A stretch of 64,000 nucleotides of DNA from Herbaspirillum sp. GW103. GTDB lineage: Bacteria > Pseudomonadota > Gammaproteobacteria > Burkholderiales > Burkholderiaceae_D. The notes below the pieces were generated by a model. That model worked only from the letters and a program-made list of their open reading frames with translations, was not told where the DNA came from and did no database searches. The stretch is from contig NZ_AJVC01000003.1 in the NCBI RefSeq assembly GCF_000261365.1, positions 1,178,001 to 1,242,000 on the forward strand. Reading direction: 5' to 3'. The position numbers and the translations under genes were made by a program. Shown piece by piece: positions 1 through 11,094 of this stretch. Each line of letters opens with the position of its first letter. Positions within the stretch are counted from its first letter, which is position 1.

Positions 1-1
1 C

Positions 2-877
2 CTGGTCAATCCCTACACCGGCAAGGTGCAAGGGGTGCGCGACCGCGACAAGATCAGCCTGCGCCCACAGAACCTGATGCCGCTGGTCTTCAACATCCAT
101 CACTCCCTGGCCTTGCCGCGCGTTGCCGGTGCTTTGCTGATGGGGCTGGTCTCGACCTTCTGGACCATCGACTGCTTTGTCGGCGTCTATCTCACCTGGC
201 CGCGCGGACGTCCCTTCTGGTCCAAGTGGAAACCGGCGTGGATGGTCAAGTGGCAGGCCGGTTTCTACCGCGTCAACCTCGACCTGCACCGGGCCTTCGG
301 CCTGTGGTGCTGGCTGATGTTGCTGCTGTTCGCCTGGTCCAGCGTGATGTTCAACCTGCGTGACCAGATCTACATGCCGGTGATGACACGCATCCTGCCT
401 TTCGACAACAGCTGGCGCGCCCAGCCACCACTGCGCGAACCGATGAGCGCACCGCCGATGAGCTGGCCGCAGGCGCATACGATGGCGCGCGAGGCGATGC
501 AGCGCTTCGCCGCTCAACGGGGGATCCGCACCGACTTCGAGGAAAGACTCAGCTTCGATCGTCGCCGCGGCCTTTATGCCTACATGGTCCACAGTACTGC
601 CGACCTGCGCAGCAACGTCGGCAACACCGGCATCCTCATCGATGCCCGCACCGGGCAGTTGCGCGGTCACTGGCTGCCTGCGGGCGACCGCAGCGGCAAT
701 ACCTTCAGCAACTGGATAGGCGCGCTGCACATGGGGCAAGTGTTCGGGCTGCCATGGCGCATCTTCATTTCCTTCATGGGGCTGGTCATCACCCTGCTCT
801 CGGTGACCGGTATCGTGGTGTGGTGGAAGAAGCGCAAGGGCCGCAAGCTCAGCAAGGACAAGCTGCGCCAGGCCTGA
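2..877 (+). CDS. PepSY-associated TM domain protein, 5' end outside window
   Basis: Membrane protein of the PepSY-TM (PiuB-like) family, which is commonly linked to siderophore uptake and possibly to reductive iron release in the periplasm. The open frame continues to the left edge, and a GTG at 26 is not a real start because NPYTG, typical of a PepSY domain, is encoded just before it. Hydrophobic segments are visible at about residues 40-60, 95-115 and 245-265 counted from the edge; the last is followed by WWKKRKGRK, a positive cytoplasmic tail. A second PepSY-like stretch (GILIDARTGQLRG) precedes the last membrane segment. It converges with the NRPS genes and probably belongs with a TonB receptor or other uptake genes to the left. 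The family is clear; the exact role is inferred from context. Confidence 0.85.
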   Translation: MVNPYTGKVQGVRDRDKISLRPQNLMPLVFNIHHSLALPRVAGALLMGLVSTFWTIDCFVGVYLTWPRGRPFWSKWKPAWMVKWQAGFYRVNLDLHRAFGLWCWLMLLLFAWSSVMFNLRDQIYMPVMTRILPFDNSWRAQPPLREPMSAPPMSWPQAHTMAREAMQRFAAQRGIRTDFEERLSFDRRRGLYAYMVHSTADLRSNVGNTGILIDARTGQLRGHWLPAGDRSGNTFSNWIGALHMGQVFGLPWRIFISFMGLVITLLSVTGIVVWWKKRKGRKLSKDKLRQA

Positions 878-927
878 AACCTGCAGCGCCACGACCACTG
901 CCGTTGCCATGGCAGCGGCCCCTGAAG

Positions 928-959
928 CGCTCTCCCGGATGATTCCGGGAGAGCGTTTT
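928..959 (+). terminator. Rho-independent terminator of the PepSY gene
   Basis: A perfect 12-bp stem (928-939 with 944-955) closes a TGAT loop and is followed by TTTT. It lies 50 bp after the PepSY stop and just before the 3' end of the convergent NRPS gene. On the minus strand only a short A/T run follows, so it mainly serves the plus strand. Confidence 0.9.
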
Positions 960-980
960 CACAACGGCGCCCTGCCCGCC

Positions 981-3900
981 TCAGACCAGCAATGCACGCA
1001 CACCGGCATGCCAGTGTGCGTCAGAGAGCAGGGACAGATGATCGGCCTGTGCTACCGTGCTCACCGACATGAGCGTGGCGCCATACTGCGCCCAGTCGGT
1101 CGGCACCTGCGCGGCATCACGTCGTCCGGCCTGCCAGACGTGCAGCGGAGCCGACACCTGTACCTGCGCCTGCAGGCCCAGCCGCAGGCAACGGATGCGT
1201 TCCCACAACGCCGCTTCCGCACCGATGGTGCCCGCAGCATCCAGCGGCAGGCGCTCACCCAACCGCCCTACGATCTCCACGAGGAAATACGCCCGCTGCG
1301 CCGCGTTCATCTGGCCCAGCAGCGCATACCACTGTGCGCGCCGCTGTGAAGCCGCCAGCCAGCGTTCCAGCCTGGCCTCGTGGGCCAGCAACATCTCCGC
1401 TGGCGGCATGGGCCACTGCGCGAGCTGCTGACGCAAACCGGCAAAGTCACTACTGTCGGCCAGACCGATCCATTCCACCTGTATCGCGGCCTGCTTGCGT
1501 TCCTGCAACTGCCGCGCCGTTTCCAGCGCCAGCAGACCGCCCACTGACCAACCCAGCAGGCGCAGGCGACGGCCCGGCAGGGATGCGCACAGCGCGGCGG
1601 CATACTGTGCCGCCAGGGCAGCGCCATCCATGCTGCTCCAGCGCCATTGCTCCTGCGGCGGACACAGCAGCTGATACATCGCATGCTCGCCTGCCAGGGC
1701 GGCCGCCAGGGCGTCATACTCATGGGCATTGCCCATGTGCGCAGGGATGCACACCAGCACGGTCTGCCCGTCATCCCCGCCTGCGCGGGCGGACGGATGG
1801 CGCTGCAGTACCGGTGCAGTACCAGTACGGTTGACTGCACACTTGCGCGTACGCTCCTGGCCACCTTGCCGCATCAGGCCAGACAGTTTGTCCTGCCCCG
1901 GCAGCGCCAGCAGCAGCGCGATCAGCCGGTGCGCCAGCTGCACTACCTGCGTCTGCTCCAGCCGTGCGCCGTCGAACTCGAACTGGAAACGCAGCGCCGC
2001 GCCCGGCAAGGCCACCACCGTCAGCGGGAATTCGGTGGCGCCGCGGCTGCGGATGGCGTCGAAGGCCAGCGAGCGGCCGACGCCCTTCTTCAGCGATTCA
2101 TCCACCGGGAAGTTCTCGAAGATCAGCAGGCTGTCGAACCAGTCGCCTTCCTTGCGTGCCGCCCATTGCGAAATGGCTGCCAGGTCCACGTGCTCACGCT
2201 GGCGCAGCGCCAGGTTGTGCGACTGCAACCCGGCCAGCCACTGCGGCACGCCCATGGTGCCGTCCAGATGCTGGATCAGCGGCAAGGTATTGATGCACAT
2301 GCCCATGACCCGCTCGATCCCCGGAAAGTCAGTGCTGCGCCCCGAGGCCGTGACACCGAAAACCACATCGTCCGCGCCGGTGACTTCCTGCAGTACCAGA
2401 CTCCAGGCGGCCTGCACCAGGGTGTTGAAGGTGACCTTGCAGCTGGCTGCAAAGCTTTGCAACAGCTGGGTCTGCGCCGTGGTGAGCTGCTCGCGCACGG
2501 TGCCATAGGCCGATGCTGCGCCGCTGGCCTGGCCTTGCGGCAGGCGGGTGGGAACCCCGCACAACAGCCCGGCGGGGAACTGCGGGCAGCGCGCGAACTG
2601 GGCACGCCAGAAGGGTTCATCCTGCGGCCCGGCCTGCCGTTGCAGCCAGGCGATGTAGTGGCGGAAGTCCAGCGCCTGGTGCTGCAGCGGCTGTTGTTCC
2701 ATCAGCGAGAACACCTCGCCCAGCAGCTGCGACATGCTCCAGCCATCCAGCAGCACGTGGTGCCAGGTCCAGAGCAGCCGATAACCGCCATCCTCCTGGA
2801 CAATGACAAAGCGCATCAACGGCGCCTGCTGCGGCACAAAGCCGCGCTGGTGCTCGTACTGACACAGTGCTTCCCATTGCTGCCGCACATTGCCCGCCGA
2901 CTGGCCGCGCCAGTCCAGCACCGTCAACGGCAGCTCGGCCTGGCGCAATACCACCTGCACCGGCTGCGACTGTCCACCCCAGGCGAAGCCGGTCCGCAGG
3001 ATGGGATGACGCAACAGCACCGTGCGCCAGGCCTGGGCGAAGCGCGCCACGTCGATGTGGGCAGTGCTTGCGTCGAGCTGCACGACATTGGCCACCGAGC
3101 AGGGCGAATCCTGCAGGTGCCGCAGCATATTGCGTTGCCAGGGGGTGGCCGGATAGATGTCCTCGATCAGGGCCGGCGGGCAAGCCATTTCGGCCACCAG
3201 GGCGTCCAGTTGCGCCTGATCGCGCTGCAGCAGCGGGAAATCCGACGGCGTCACGCCGCCGGCGCTGCTGAGACAATGCGCGATCAGTTCGTGCAAGGCG
3301 CTTTCCAGCGCGCCGGCCAGGCGCTGCACGGTCGTGGCCTCGTAGCGTTGTCGGCTGTAGCTGATCTCCAGCCGCAGCTCGCCCCCGACCACCTGGCCAT
3401 TGATGGACAGCTCGCAGCCCAGCGGTGCGGCCGGATCGCGCGAGGCGCCAGGTGATTCGACGGCGGGCTGCCAGCCGCCCTCCTCCCGGAAATTGCCGTC
3501 GAACTGGCCCAGATAGTTGAAGGCCAGCGCCGGCTTGGGCATGCGCTGCAAGACCTGGCGCTGGGCATCATCGCCCCACTGGCGCAACAGACCGTAGCCG
3601 ATGCCGTTGTCCGGCAGGCTGCGCAGCAGGCTCTTGACGGCGCGGATCAGCGTGGGCCATTCGCCGGCCGTGGGCAAGGCCACCGGCATGACGCTGGTGA
3701 ACCAGCCTATGGTGCGGGACACATCCAGCGCCTCGCTGCCGCTCTCCAGCTGCTCGCGGCCATGTCCTTCCAGCGTGATCAGCAGCTGCGCCATGCCGCC
3801 CCACTGTCCCAGTGCACGTCCCAGTGCGGCCAGCAGCAGATCATTGATGCGGGTGCGATAGGCCGCCGCTGCCTGCTTGATCAGCGCCTGCGTTTGTAGC

Positions 3901-6900
3901 GCATCCAGTCGACATGCCACGCGGGCCTGGTCGGCGGCCAGCAGGGGCGCATCGGGATGATCGCATGGCAGGCTGGCAGGCAGTTCGGTCAGGGAGCGCC
4001 AGTAATCGAACTCCCGGGCGCGCATGGCCGCCTGAGCCTGCAAGCGGCGGCCCCACTGGCGATAGGAGGCAGTGCGTGGCGGCAAGTTCGGCTCGGCATG
4101 CGCCAGGCGCTGGCGATAGGCCTGCTGCAGGTCTTCCAGCAGGATGCGCCAGGACACCCCATCGACCACCAGATGGTGCACCACCAGCAGCAAGCGCCAG
4201 CTGCCGTCCTCCAGTGCCATGCTGCCGGCTCGCAGCAAGGGGCCGCGCTCCAGATGCAGGCTGCGCTGTACGCGCGCGCAGAAGGCGTCCAGTTCGGCAG
4301 GCGCATGCAGCTGCGCCTGCCACAGCAACGACGCATCGGCATCGCGTTCCCGGCGCGGACCATAGGCCTGCAGCCACTGGCCCTGCGCGTCCTGGCGAAA
4401 CTCCATGCGCAAGGCATCGTGATGGTTGACCACATCGACCAGGGCCTGCTGCATCGCGCTGAAATCGATGGGCTGGCGGCTGTGCAGCAAGATGGCCTGA
4501 TTCCAGTGATGCCGCTGCGGGATGGGGGTGGCCAGGAAATCGGCCTGGATCGGAAGCAACGGCACGGCACCATCGTCGGCCTCGTCGGCCTCGCTCCCAG
4601 CGGCTGCCTGCTGCGTCACTGGCTCGGCCGCACTGGCCGCCTGGGCCAGTGCCGCCACGGTCTGCAGCTCGAAGATCTGGCGCGGCGTCAGTTTCCAGCC
4701 CTGCTGGCGCAGGCGCGCGATGATCTGCAGGCTGAGGATGGAATCGCCGCCCAGCTCAAAGAAATTGTCATGCCGGCCGACCCGCTGCACCCCCAGTACG
4801 TCGGCCCAGCTGGCCGCGATCAGCATCTCCAGCGCGCCCTCGGGCGCATCGCCCGGCGCGCTTTCCGGCGTGGCCGGCAGCTCCTGCGGCAGCGCCTTGC
4901 GGTCGATCTTGCCATTGGCATTGAGTGGCAGCGCCGGCAGCACGATGATGCGGCTGGGCAGCATGTAGGACGGCAGACTGTCAGCCAGCGCCTGCTGGAT
5001 CGCCCCCACATCAGGCAGGTGCTCCGGATGCGCACTGACATAGGCCAGCAAGCGATCGATGCCGCCCAGGGTGCGCACCACCACCACTGCCTGCCGCACC
5101 GCAGGCTGGGCCAGCAACGCTGCCTCGACCTCGCCCAGTTCGATGCGGAAGCCCTTGATCTTGACCTGATGGTCGATACGTCCGAGATAGACGATCTGGC
5201 CGTCCTTGCCCCAGCGCGCCAGGTCGCCGGTGCGATACATGCGCTGCCCCGGCGCGCCGAAAGGATCGGCCAGGAAGGAAGCCGCGGTCAGCCCGGGACG
5301 ATCCAGATAACCGCGCGCCAGTCCGGTGCCGCCGATGTAGAGCTCGCCGGCCACACCGGGCGGCAGCAATTGCAGCCGGTCATCCAGGATCATGGCACTA
5401 CGCTGTCCAACCGGTCGGCCGATGGGCGCATACGGCACCTCGCAGGGCTGGTTCGCCCCGGCTTTCCAGACCAGCGGCGTGACCACCGTTTCGGTCGGCC
5501 CATAGCCGTTGATCAGGCGCTGCGGATGCAGCACGCGCTGTACCTGTTCAAAGGTCTCGCGCGGCATGGCCTCGCCGCCGAAGGAGTACAGGAAGACCGG
5601 TGGTGCATTGCCGCTGCGCTCGACCCAGTCGGCCAGCTGCTTCAGATAGACCGGCGGGAAACCGGCATGGGTGATGCGATGCCGGTGCAGCGCTGCGACC
5701 GTCTGCTCGGGCGTCCACAGTTCGGGATCGCGCAGCACCAGCGCGCCGCCTGCACTGAGCACCGTCATCCAGCGCTCATGCGCGCCATCGAAGCTGAAGG
5801 AGAGAAAATGCAGTTCGCGCGACTGCGGCCCCATCTCGTAGAGTGCGGCGGTGGCCTGGATGTGCATGGACAGCGCTGCGTGCGCCACTTCCACCCCCTT
5901 GGCCCGGCCCGTGGAGCCGGAAGTGTAGATGACATAGGCCAGGCTCTCCGGGCTGGTCTCGACGGCAGGCAGTCCGGGGAGAACATCGTCTTGCGCCAGC
6001 TGGTCCATATCCAGCCACTCGGGCCCCTCCTGTTGCGCCAGTGCGGGCCAGGGTTGCCCTTGGGCGAGCACCAGGCCAACCCGGGCATCGCGCAGCATGT
6101 AGGCCACGCGCTCCTGGGGTGCCTCCAGATCGATCATCACATAGGCCGCGCCCGCCTTGAGTATGCCCAGCAGGGCCACGATCATTTCCGGCGAACGCGG
6201 CAGTGCCACGGCGATGCGTTGCTCGCCTGCCGCGGCGGGCTGCCCGTGTGCCAGCAACTGGCGGGCCAGGCGATTGGAACGTTGCTCGAGCTCGCCATAG
6301 GACAGGCTGAGTTCGCCCATCACCACGGCCTCGGCCTGTGGCTGGCGTCGTGCGATCTGCGAGAACAGCTGGTGCACCGGCGCACGCTCCATGTCGCCGG
6401 GCTCGGCCTGTCCCAACTGCAGCAAGGTCTGTTGCTCATCCTGTGCCAGCAGTGCCACCTCACCCACGGCGCGCGTTGCCGATTGCGTCAGCGCCTGCAA
6501 GCCGTGCAGCAGATGACGGGCAATCTGCTGCACGGTGGCGTCATCGAAGTGCTGGCGCTGATAGCGCAAACCGACCTGCAGCCCGCTCTGCACGCCATCC
6601 CCAGGCGCTACGCCCACCGTCATCGGATAGTTGGTCTGCTCGCGGGTATGGGTGCGGCGGAAACGGGGCCCTTGCGTCTGATCGCCGCGCAGGACACTGT
6701 CGATGGGATAGTTCTCGAATACCAGGATGCTGTCGAACAGGCTCTGGCCCAGATGACTGTGCCAGCGCTGGATCTCGTAGAGCGGCGTGTGCTGGAAGGC
6801 GCGCGCACCCAGGTTCTGCTCCTGCAGCTGTTGCAGCCACTGCCCGACGGGCTGGGCGTGCGCCGCCGGCACCAGCACCGGCAAGGTATTGATGAACAGG

Positions 6901-9900
6901 CCCAGCCATTGCTGCACGCCCTCCAGCTCCTCGGGTCGCCCCGCCACGGTCGCGCCGAAGCAGACCGCCGGCTGTCCGGTATAACGTTGCAGCACCAGTC
7001 CCCAGGCAGCCTGCAACAGAGTGTTGAGGGTGACGCGTTGCGCGCGTGCGAAGCCATGCAGTTGCTCGGTCTGCGCTAGCGACAGCAAGACCTTGTATTC
7101 GCCGTCGCCTGCCTCATGCCCTGCCACCGCCTGTTGTGCGGGGGCGCAGGCCTGGTGCAGATAGGTCGGTGCCGACAGCGCGGCCAGGCTGTCCTGCCAA
7201 TGGCGGCGCGCAGCCTCGCCATCCTGTTGCTGCAGCCAGCCGATGTAGTGGCGGTAGCCTCCCTGCACCGGCGTGCTGGCGGCTTGTCCGTGATAATGCC
7301 GCACCACCTCGCCCAGCAGTTGCGACGTACTCCAGCCATCCAGCAACAGGTGGTGGACGGTCCAGATGAAATGATGGCGCGTAGTACCGGTGCGCACCAG
7401 CATCAGGCGCTGCAACGGCGGATGTGCAAGATCGAAACCGCGCCTCAACTGCTCGGCGGCGATCGCTTCGAGTGCGGTCTCGGGGTCACTGGAGGCACGC
7501 ACGTCGGCTTGTGCGACGGGCAGCGCCAGGGAGCGCGCCACCCATTGCAACGGCGGCACATGCTCGGCCAGGAAGCCGGTGCGCAAGACCTCGTGCCGGT
7601 CCTGCACCGCTTGCCAGGCATGGCACAGGCGCGCCACATCCAGCTCGCCATCGATATCGATGCGCAGCTGGTTGAGATAGGCGGCGCTGCCGTGGTCGTA
7701 GACGCTGTGAAACAGCATCCCGGTCTGCATCGGCGAGAGCGGGTAGACGGCGGCCACCTGATCCGGCGGCACCGGCAGCACCGGCAGGTCGGCCGAGGCC
7801 AGCAGGCTGATATCGGGACCACTCCCAGTAGCCGGCGCGGCTGCGGGAGGGAGGGAATGATCGATGGCTTGTGCCACCTCGGCCACCTCGGCCAGCTGGG
7901 CGATGGTCTGGCGATCGAACATCTGGCGCGGCGTCAGTTTCCAGCCGCGCTTGCGCAGGCGCGCGATGATCTGCAGGCTGAGGATGGAATCACCACCGAG
8001 CGCGAAGAAATTGTCTTGCCGCCCGACCTGGGGCAGGCCCAGCACGTCTTGCCAGATCGCTGCCAGCGCCAGTTCGATCTCGCCTTGCGGGGCGCTGTAG
8101 TCGCTCTCCTGGCTGATCTGCACCGGCGGCAGGGCCTTGCGGTCGATCTTGCCATTGGTGTTCAGGGGCAGCGCCGGCAGCACCATGATGATGGCCGGCA
8201 CCATGTACTCGGGCAGATGCGCGGCCAGCGCCGTCTTCAATGCCGCCTCGTCATGTCCATGGCCCTGTTGCAGCGATACATACGCCGCCAGTCGCTGGCC
8301 CTCCACCGCCACCACCACTGCTTCACGAATCGAAGCTTGCGCCAGCAAGGCGGCCTCGATCTCGCCCAGTTCGATGCGCAGCCCGCGCAGCTTGACCTGA
8401 TGATCCAGCCGACCCAGATACATCAATTGCCCATCCTCGCGCCAGCGCACCAGGTCCCCGGTGCGATACAGACGCTGCCCGTTGTCGGAGAACGGATCGG
8501 CGACGAAACGTTCGGCCGTCAGTCCCGGCTTGTTCAGATAACCGCGTGCCAGATTCACGCCGCCCAGGTACAACTCCCCGGCCACGCCCGGCGGCACCAG
8601 CTGCAATGCCGCGTCCAGCACATAGGTCCGGGTGGCACTGATGGGGCGGCCGATGGGTACGCTATTGCCTTGGTCATCCGGCTGGCAGGTCCAGTGGGTG
8701 ACATCGATGGCCGCTTCGGTCGGCCCATACAGGTTGATCAAGGCAGCCTGCGGCAACTGGCGCTGGGTCTGCTGCTGCAATTCCATCGGCAGCGCCTCGC
8801 CACTGCAGATCACGCGGCGCAGGCCGGGGCAATCCGCACCGTGGCCGTCGTTGACGAAAGCCTGCAGCATCGACGGCACGAAGTGCAAGGTGGTGATGCC
8901 GGCCTGATCGATCAGCGCGGCCAGCCTTGCCGGGTCGCGATGCTCGCCGGGCGCGGCCATGACCAGTTCGGCACCGGTCATCAAGGGCCAGAAGAATTCC
9001 CACACCGAGACATCGAAACCGAAGGGCGTCTTCTGCAGTACCCGGTCATCGGGACCCAGCTGACAGGCCGCCTGCATCCAGGCCAGCCGGTTGTACAGGC
9101 TGCCGTGACGGTTCGCGGCCCCCTTGGGCTGGCCGGTGGAACCGGAGGTGTAGATGACGTAGGCCAGCTGTTCTGGATGGATTTCCAGACCAGGATTGTC
9201 GGCAGACGCAATATCGGACAGTGTTGCCACATCGACGATACGGCACCCTGACACTTCGGGTAACTGGCCCAGTACAGCGGAGTGGGTCAGCAGCAGGCTG
9301 GTGCGGCTGTCTTCGATGAAATAGCGCAGCCGCTGCGGCGGATGGTCGGGGTCCATGGGCACATAGGCCGCGCCCGCCTTCATGATCGCCAGCAAGGCCA
9401 GCACCATCTCTTGTGAGCGTTCCATGCACACGCCCACCCGTTGATCACGCGTGAGGCCCTGTGCCATCAGCCACTGCGCCAGGGCATTGGCGCGGGCGTT
9501 GAGCTGGCCGTAATCGAGCACCTGCCCGGTATGCGGTACCCGCAAGGCGGGCCGCTCGGGGTGTGCCTTTGCCTGTGCTTCGATCACCGCCAGCACGTTG
9601 CCGGTCTCATGGGCCTGCGCATTGACGCTCCATGCCTGTAGCGCCGACTGTTCCTGCGCGCCCAACAACGCCAGTTCACCGATGGGGGTATCGGCTGCGC
9701 TGGCCAAGTGTTCCAGTACACTGAGATAGACAGTACCGATACGGGCAATGCTGGACTCCCGGAACAGTGCGCGACGGTATTCCAGCCGCAGCTTGACCTG
9801 CCCGCGGATGATCTTGACGTCCATGGCCAGATCGAATTTGGCCGCATGCAGGTCGATCTCCAGCGTACTGGCCTGCAAGCCCGGCAGATCCAGCGTGCCG

Positions 9901-11063
9901 CTGCCCTCGATGACCTGCAGCCCGAACAGGGTCTGGAACAGCGGATGGCGCGGCAGGCCGCGTTCGGCGGGGTAGCGTTCCAGCAGCAGTTCGAAGGGCA
10001 GCTCGGCATGGGCCATGGCTTCCAGCGTATCGCTGCGCACCTGGCGGCACAGCGTGCGCAGGCTCATGCCGGGGTCCAGGCGCGCGCGCATCACCTGGGT
10101 GGTGACAAAGAAGCCCACCATCTCCTGCAGCGCCGGGTGGTTGCGTCCGGCCTGTGGAATACCGACGGTAAAATCGTCCTGCCCGCAGCAATGGCGCAGC
10201 GTTACCTGCCAGGCCGCGAGCATGGCCACGAAGGGCGTGCAGCGCTCCTGCTGGCAGAACTGGCGCACACGCGCCGCCAGCGACTCCTCCAGCACCAGGC
10301 TGTAACCCGCACCTGCCTGGGCATCAGTGCTGTCGCCACGCTCCACCGGCAGGTTCAGCGGCGGCACTTCCGGGCCCAGCCGGGCTTGCCAGTGATCCAG
10401 TTCCTGCCGCAACCACTCGCCCTGGCACTGCGCTCGCTGCCGGCGGGCATGATCGGCGTACTGCAAGGCCAGCGGCGGCAGTCTTGGGGCCTGCCCGGCC
10501 AGCGCTTGCGCATAGGCTTGCTGCAGGTCGCGCGCGACGATGGGATTGGACCAGGCGTCCGATACGATGTGGTGCATGCCCATGATGAGCACATGTTCTT
10601 GCTCGTCCAGCTGTAACAGATGCACGAACAGCAGCGGTGCGCGGGAGAGATCGAAGACGTGACGCGTGGCGGCCTCGATGGCCGCGCTCACTTGCACCTC
10701 CCGCGCATCGGTGGCCAGTTCGCGCAGGTCGCTCAGCTGCAGCGGCAGCGATACGGTGGGCAGGACCTCCTGGCAGGCCACGCCGTCCTGTTCGGCAAAG
10801 CGCGTACGCAGGCTGCCGTGCCGTGCGACCACGGCCTCGAAGGCCGCCTGCAGGGCGGCGTGATCCAGTACGCCGCACAGGCGGAAGGCGCGCGTCAGGT
10901 TGTAGGCAGTCTGTTGCGCTTCGAGCTGGTGCAGGTACCACAGCTGCTGCTGCGAGAACGAGAGCGGCGCCGGTCCATCCTGAGGCCCCTCCTTGTCCGT
11001 CCGTTCGTGTTCGCGTTGATCGGCTTGCAGCAGGGCCAGCAACTGATGATTTTTTTCGTTCAT
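981..11063 (-). CDS. NRPS, C-A(Ser)-T-C-A(OHOrn)-T-E-C-TE, siderophore termination
   Basis: Terminal siderophore synthetase of 3360 aa. Approximate domains: C (HHIVSDAWS near 164), A (YTSGSTG near 641), T (LGGDS near 1023), C (HHLLLDGWS near 1238), A (near 1713), T (LGGDS near 2104), E ([10 protein letters not shown] near 2298), C (HHVLLDGWS near 2768) and a thioesterase (GWSVGG near 3173). The specificity residues I read are DVWHISLID for the first A (serine) and DGEGSGGVT for the second, which resembles codes for N5-hydroxyornithine. The start ATG at 11063 opens with MNEKNHQ; the frame stays open to 11600 but only antisense-like sequence lies there and it would run into the upstream gene, which ends 31 bp away. 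Unusual points are an extra C domain between E and TE, and an A(Ser) core almost identical to that of the upstream NRPS. No ornithine N-monooxygenase is in the window. Confidence 0.93.
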   Translation of the reverse strand: MNEKNHQLLALLQADQREHERTDKEGPQDGPAPLSFSQQQLWYLHQLEAQQTAYNLTRAFRLCGVLDHAALQAAFEAVVARHGSLRTRFAEQDGVACQEVLPTVSLPLQLSDLRELATDAREVQVSAAIEAATRHVFDLSRAPLLFVHLLQLDEQEHVLIMGMHHIVSDAWSNPIVARDLQQAYAQALAGQAPRLPPLALQYADHARRQRAQCQGEWLRQELDHWQARLGPEVPPLNLPVERGDSTDAQAGAGYSLVLEESLAARVRQFCQQERCTPFVAMLAAWQVTLRHCCGQDDFTVGIPQAGRNHPALQEMVGFFVTTQVMRARLDPGMSLRTLCRQVRSDTLEAMAHAELPFELLLERYPAERGLPRHPLFQTLFGLQVIEGSGTLDLPGLQASTLEIDLHAAKFDLAMDVKIIRGQVKLRLEYRRALFRESSIARIGTVYLSVLEHLASAADTPIGELALLGAQEQSALQAWSVNAQAHETGNVLAVIEAQAKAHPERPALRVPHTGQVLDYGQLNARANALAQWLMAQGLTRDQRVGVCMERSQEMVLALLAIMKAGAAYVPMDPDHPPQRLRYFIEDSRTSLLLTHSAVLGQLPEVSGCRIVDVATLSDIASADNPGLEIHPEQLAYVIYTSGSTGQPKGAANRHGSLYNRLAWMQAACQLGPDDRVLQKTPFGFDVSVWEFFWPLMTGAELVMAAPGEHRDPARLAALIDQAGITTLHFVPSMLQAFVNDGHGADCPGLRRVICSGEALPMELQQQTQRQLPQAALINLYGPTEAAIDVTHWTCQPDDQGNSVPIGRPISATRTYVLDAALQLVPPGVAGELYLGGVNLARGYLNKPGLTAERFVADPFSDNGQRLYRTGDLVRWREDGQLMYLGRLDHQVKLRGLRIELGEIEAALLAQASIREAVVVAVEGQRLAAYVSLQQGHGHDEAALKTALAAHLPEYMVPAIIMVLPALPLNTNGKIDRKALPPVQISQESDYSAPQGEIELALAAIWQDVLGLPQVGRQDNFFALGGDSILSLQIIARLRKRGWKLTPRQMFDRQTIAQLAEVAEVAQAIDHSLPPAAAPATGSGPDISLLASADLPVLPVPPDQVAAVYPLSPMQTGMLFHSVYDHGSAAYLNQLRIDIDGELDVARLCHAWQAVQDRHEVLRTGFLAEHVPPLQWVARSLALPVAQADVRASSDPETALEAIAAEQLRRGFDLAHPPLQRLMLVRTGTTRHHFIWTVHHLLLDGWSTSQLLGEVVRHYHGQAASTPVQGGYRHYIGWLQQQDGEAARRHWQDSLAALSAPTYLHQACAPAQQAVAGHEAGDGEYKVLLSLAQTEQLHGFARAQRVTLNTLLQAAWGLVLQRYTGQPAVCFGATVAGRPEELEGVQQWLGLFINTLPVLVPAAHAQPVGQWLQQLQEQNLGARAFQHTPLYEIQRWHSHLGQSLFDSILVFENYPIDSVLRGDQTQGPRFRRTHTREQTNYPMTVGVAPGDGVQSGLQVGLRYQRQHFDDATVQQIARHLLHGLQALTQSATRAVGEVALLAQDEQQTLLQLGQAEPGDMERAPVHQLFSQIARRQPQAEAVVMGELSLSYGELEQRSNRLARQLLAHGQPAAAGEQRIAVALPRSPEMIVALLGILKAGAAYVMIDLEAPQERVAYMLRDARVGLVLAQGQPWPALAQQEGPEWLDMDQLAQDDVLPGLPAVETSPESLAYVIYTSGSTGRAKGVEVAHAALSMHIQATAALYEMGPQSRELHFLSFSFDGAHERWMTVLSAGGALVLRDPELWTPEQTVAALHRHRITHAGFPPVYLKQLADWVERSGNAPPVFLYSFGGEAMPRETFEQVQRVLHPQRLINGYGPTETVVTPLVWKAGANQPCEVPYAPIGRPVGQRSAMILDDRLQLLPPGVAGELYIGGTGLARGYLDRPGLTAASFLADPFGAPGQRMYRTGDLARWGKDGQIVYLGRIDHQVKIKGFRIELGEVEAALLAQPAVRQAVVVVRTLGGIDRLLAYVSAHPEHLPDVGAIQQALADSLPSYMLPSRIIVLPALPLNANGKIDRKALPQELPATPESAPGDAPEGALEMLIAASWADVLGVQRVGRHDNFFELGGDSILSLQIIARLRQQGWKLTPRQIFELQTVAALAQAASAAEPVTQQAAAGSEADEADDGAVPLLPIQADFLATPIPQRHHWNQAILLHSRQPIDFSAMQQALVDVVNHHDALRMEFRQDAQGQWLQAYGPRRERDADASLLWQAQLHAPAELDAFCARVQRSLHLERGPLLRAGSMALEDGSWRLLLVVHHLVVDGVSWRILLEDLQQAYRQRLAHAEPNLPPRTASYRQWGRRLQAQAAMRAREFDYWRSLTELPASLPCDHPDAPLLAADQARVACRLDALQTQALIKQAAAAYRTRINDLLLAALGRALGQWGGMAQLLITLEGHGREQLESGSEALDVSRTIGWFTSVMPVALPTAGEWPTLIRAVKSLLRSLPDNGIGYGLLRQWGDDAQRQVLQRMPKPALAFNYLGQFDGNFREEGGWQPAVESPGASRDPAAPLGCELSINGQVVGGELRLEISYSRQRYEATTVQRLAGALESALHELIAHCLSSAGGVTPSDFPLLQRDQAQLDALVAEMACPPALIEDIYPATPWQRNMLRHLQDSPCSVANVVQLDASTAHIDVARFAQAWRTVLLRHPILRTGFAWGGQSQPVQVVLRQAELPLTVLDWRGQSAGNVRQQWEALCQYEHQRGFVPQQAPLMRFVIVQEDGGYRLLWTWHHVLLDGWSMSQLLGEVFSLMEQQPLQHQALDFRHYIAWLQRQAGPQDEPFWRAQFARCPQFPAGLLCGVPTRLPQGQASGAASAYGTVREQLTTAQTQLLQSFAASCKVTFNTLVQAAWSLVLQEVTGADDVVFGVTASGRSTDFPGIERVMGMCINTLPLIQHLDGTMGVPQWLAGLQSHNLALRQREHVDLAAISQWAARKEGDWFDSLLIFENFPVDESLKKGVGRSLAFDAIRSRGATEFPLTVVALPGAALRFQFEFDGARLEQTQVVQLAHRLIALLLALPGQDKLSGLMRQGGQERTRKCAVNRTGTAPVLQRHPSARAGGDDGQTVLVCIPAHMGNAHEYDALAAALAGEHAMYQLLCPPQEQWRWSSMDGAALAAQYAAALCASLPGRRLRLLGWSVGGLLALETARQLQERKQAAIQVEWIGLADSSDFAGLRQQLAQWPMPPAEMLLAHEARLERWLAASQRRAQWYALLGQMNAAQRAYFLVEIVGRLGERLPLDAAGTIGAEAALWERIRCLRLGLQAQVQVSAPLHVWQAGRRDAAQVPTDWAQYGATLMSVSTVAQADHLSLLSDAHWHAGVRALLV
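8499..9604. repeat. 1.1-kb direct repeat, copy 1 (A-Ser core)
   Basis: This stretch encodes the N-terminal two thirds of the serine A domain and is repeated at 17018-18123. I saw only two base differences (8592 C versus 17111 A, and 9564 T versus 18083 C). Identity ends abruptly at both borders, including at the linker before the A domain. That pattern fits recent gene conversion or segmental duplication between two modules with the same substrate. Confidence 0.9.
9064..10063. repeat. Source of the inverted copy at 16058-17018
   Basis: The reverse complement of this segment (end of a C domain plus the first part of the serine A domain) reappears at 16058-17018. Positions pair with a coordinate sum of 26121 from 16058 to about 16799 and of 26082 afterwards; the shift is a 39-bp deletion in the inverted copy. 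At 9564 the inverted copy carries this gene's base rather than the base of the second NRPS, so this gene is the source. Confidence 0.9.
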
Positions 11064-11094
11064 GAAAGCGTGATCCAAGAAAAGGGCCGACGAC

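Noticed and set aside
3957..7079. Very long plus-strand open frame (1040 codons) opposite the NRPS
   Set aside because: It is antisense to well-conserved C, A, T and E domains; composition is His/Gln/Arg-rich without domains or ribosome site. It results from high GC content and codon bias.
7116..9251. Plus-strand open frame (711 codons) opposite the NRPS
   Set aside because: Antisense to A, T and C domains of the minus-strand NRPS, same composition bias, no motif.
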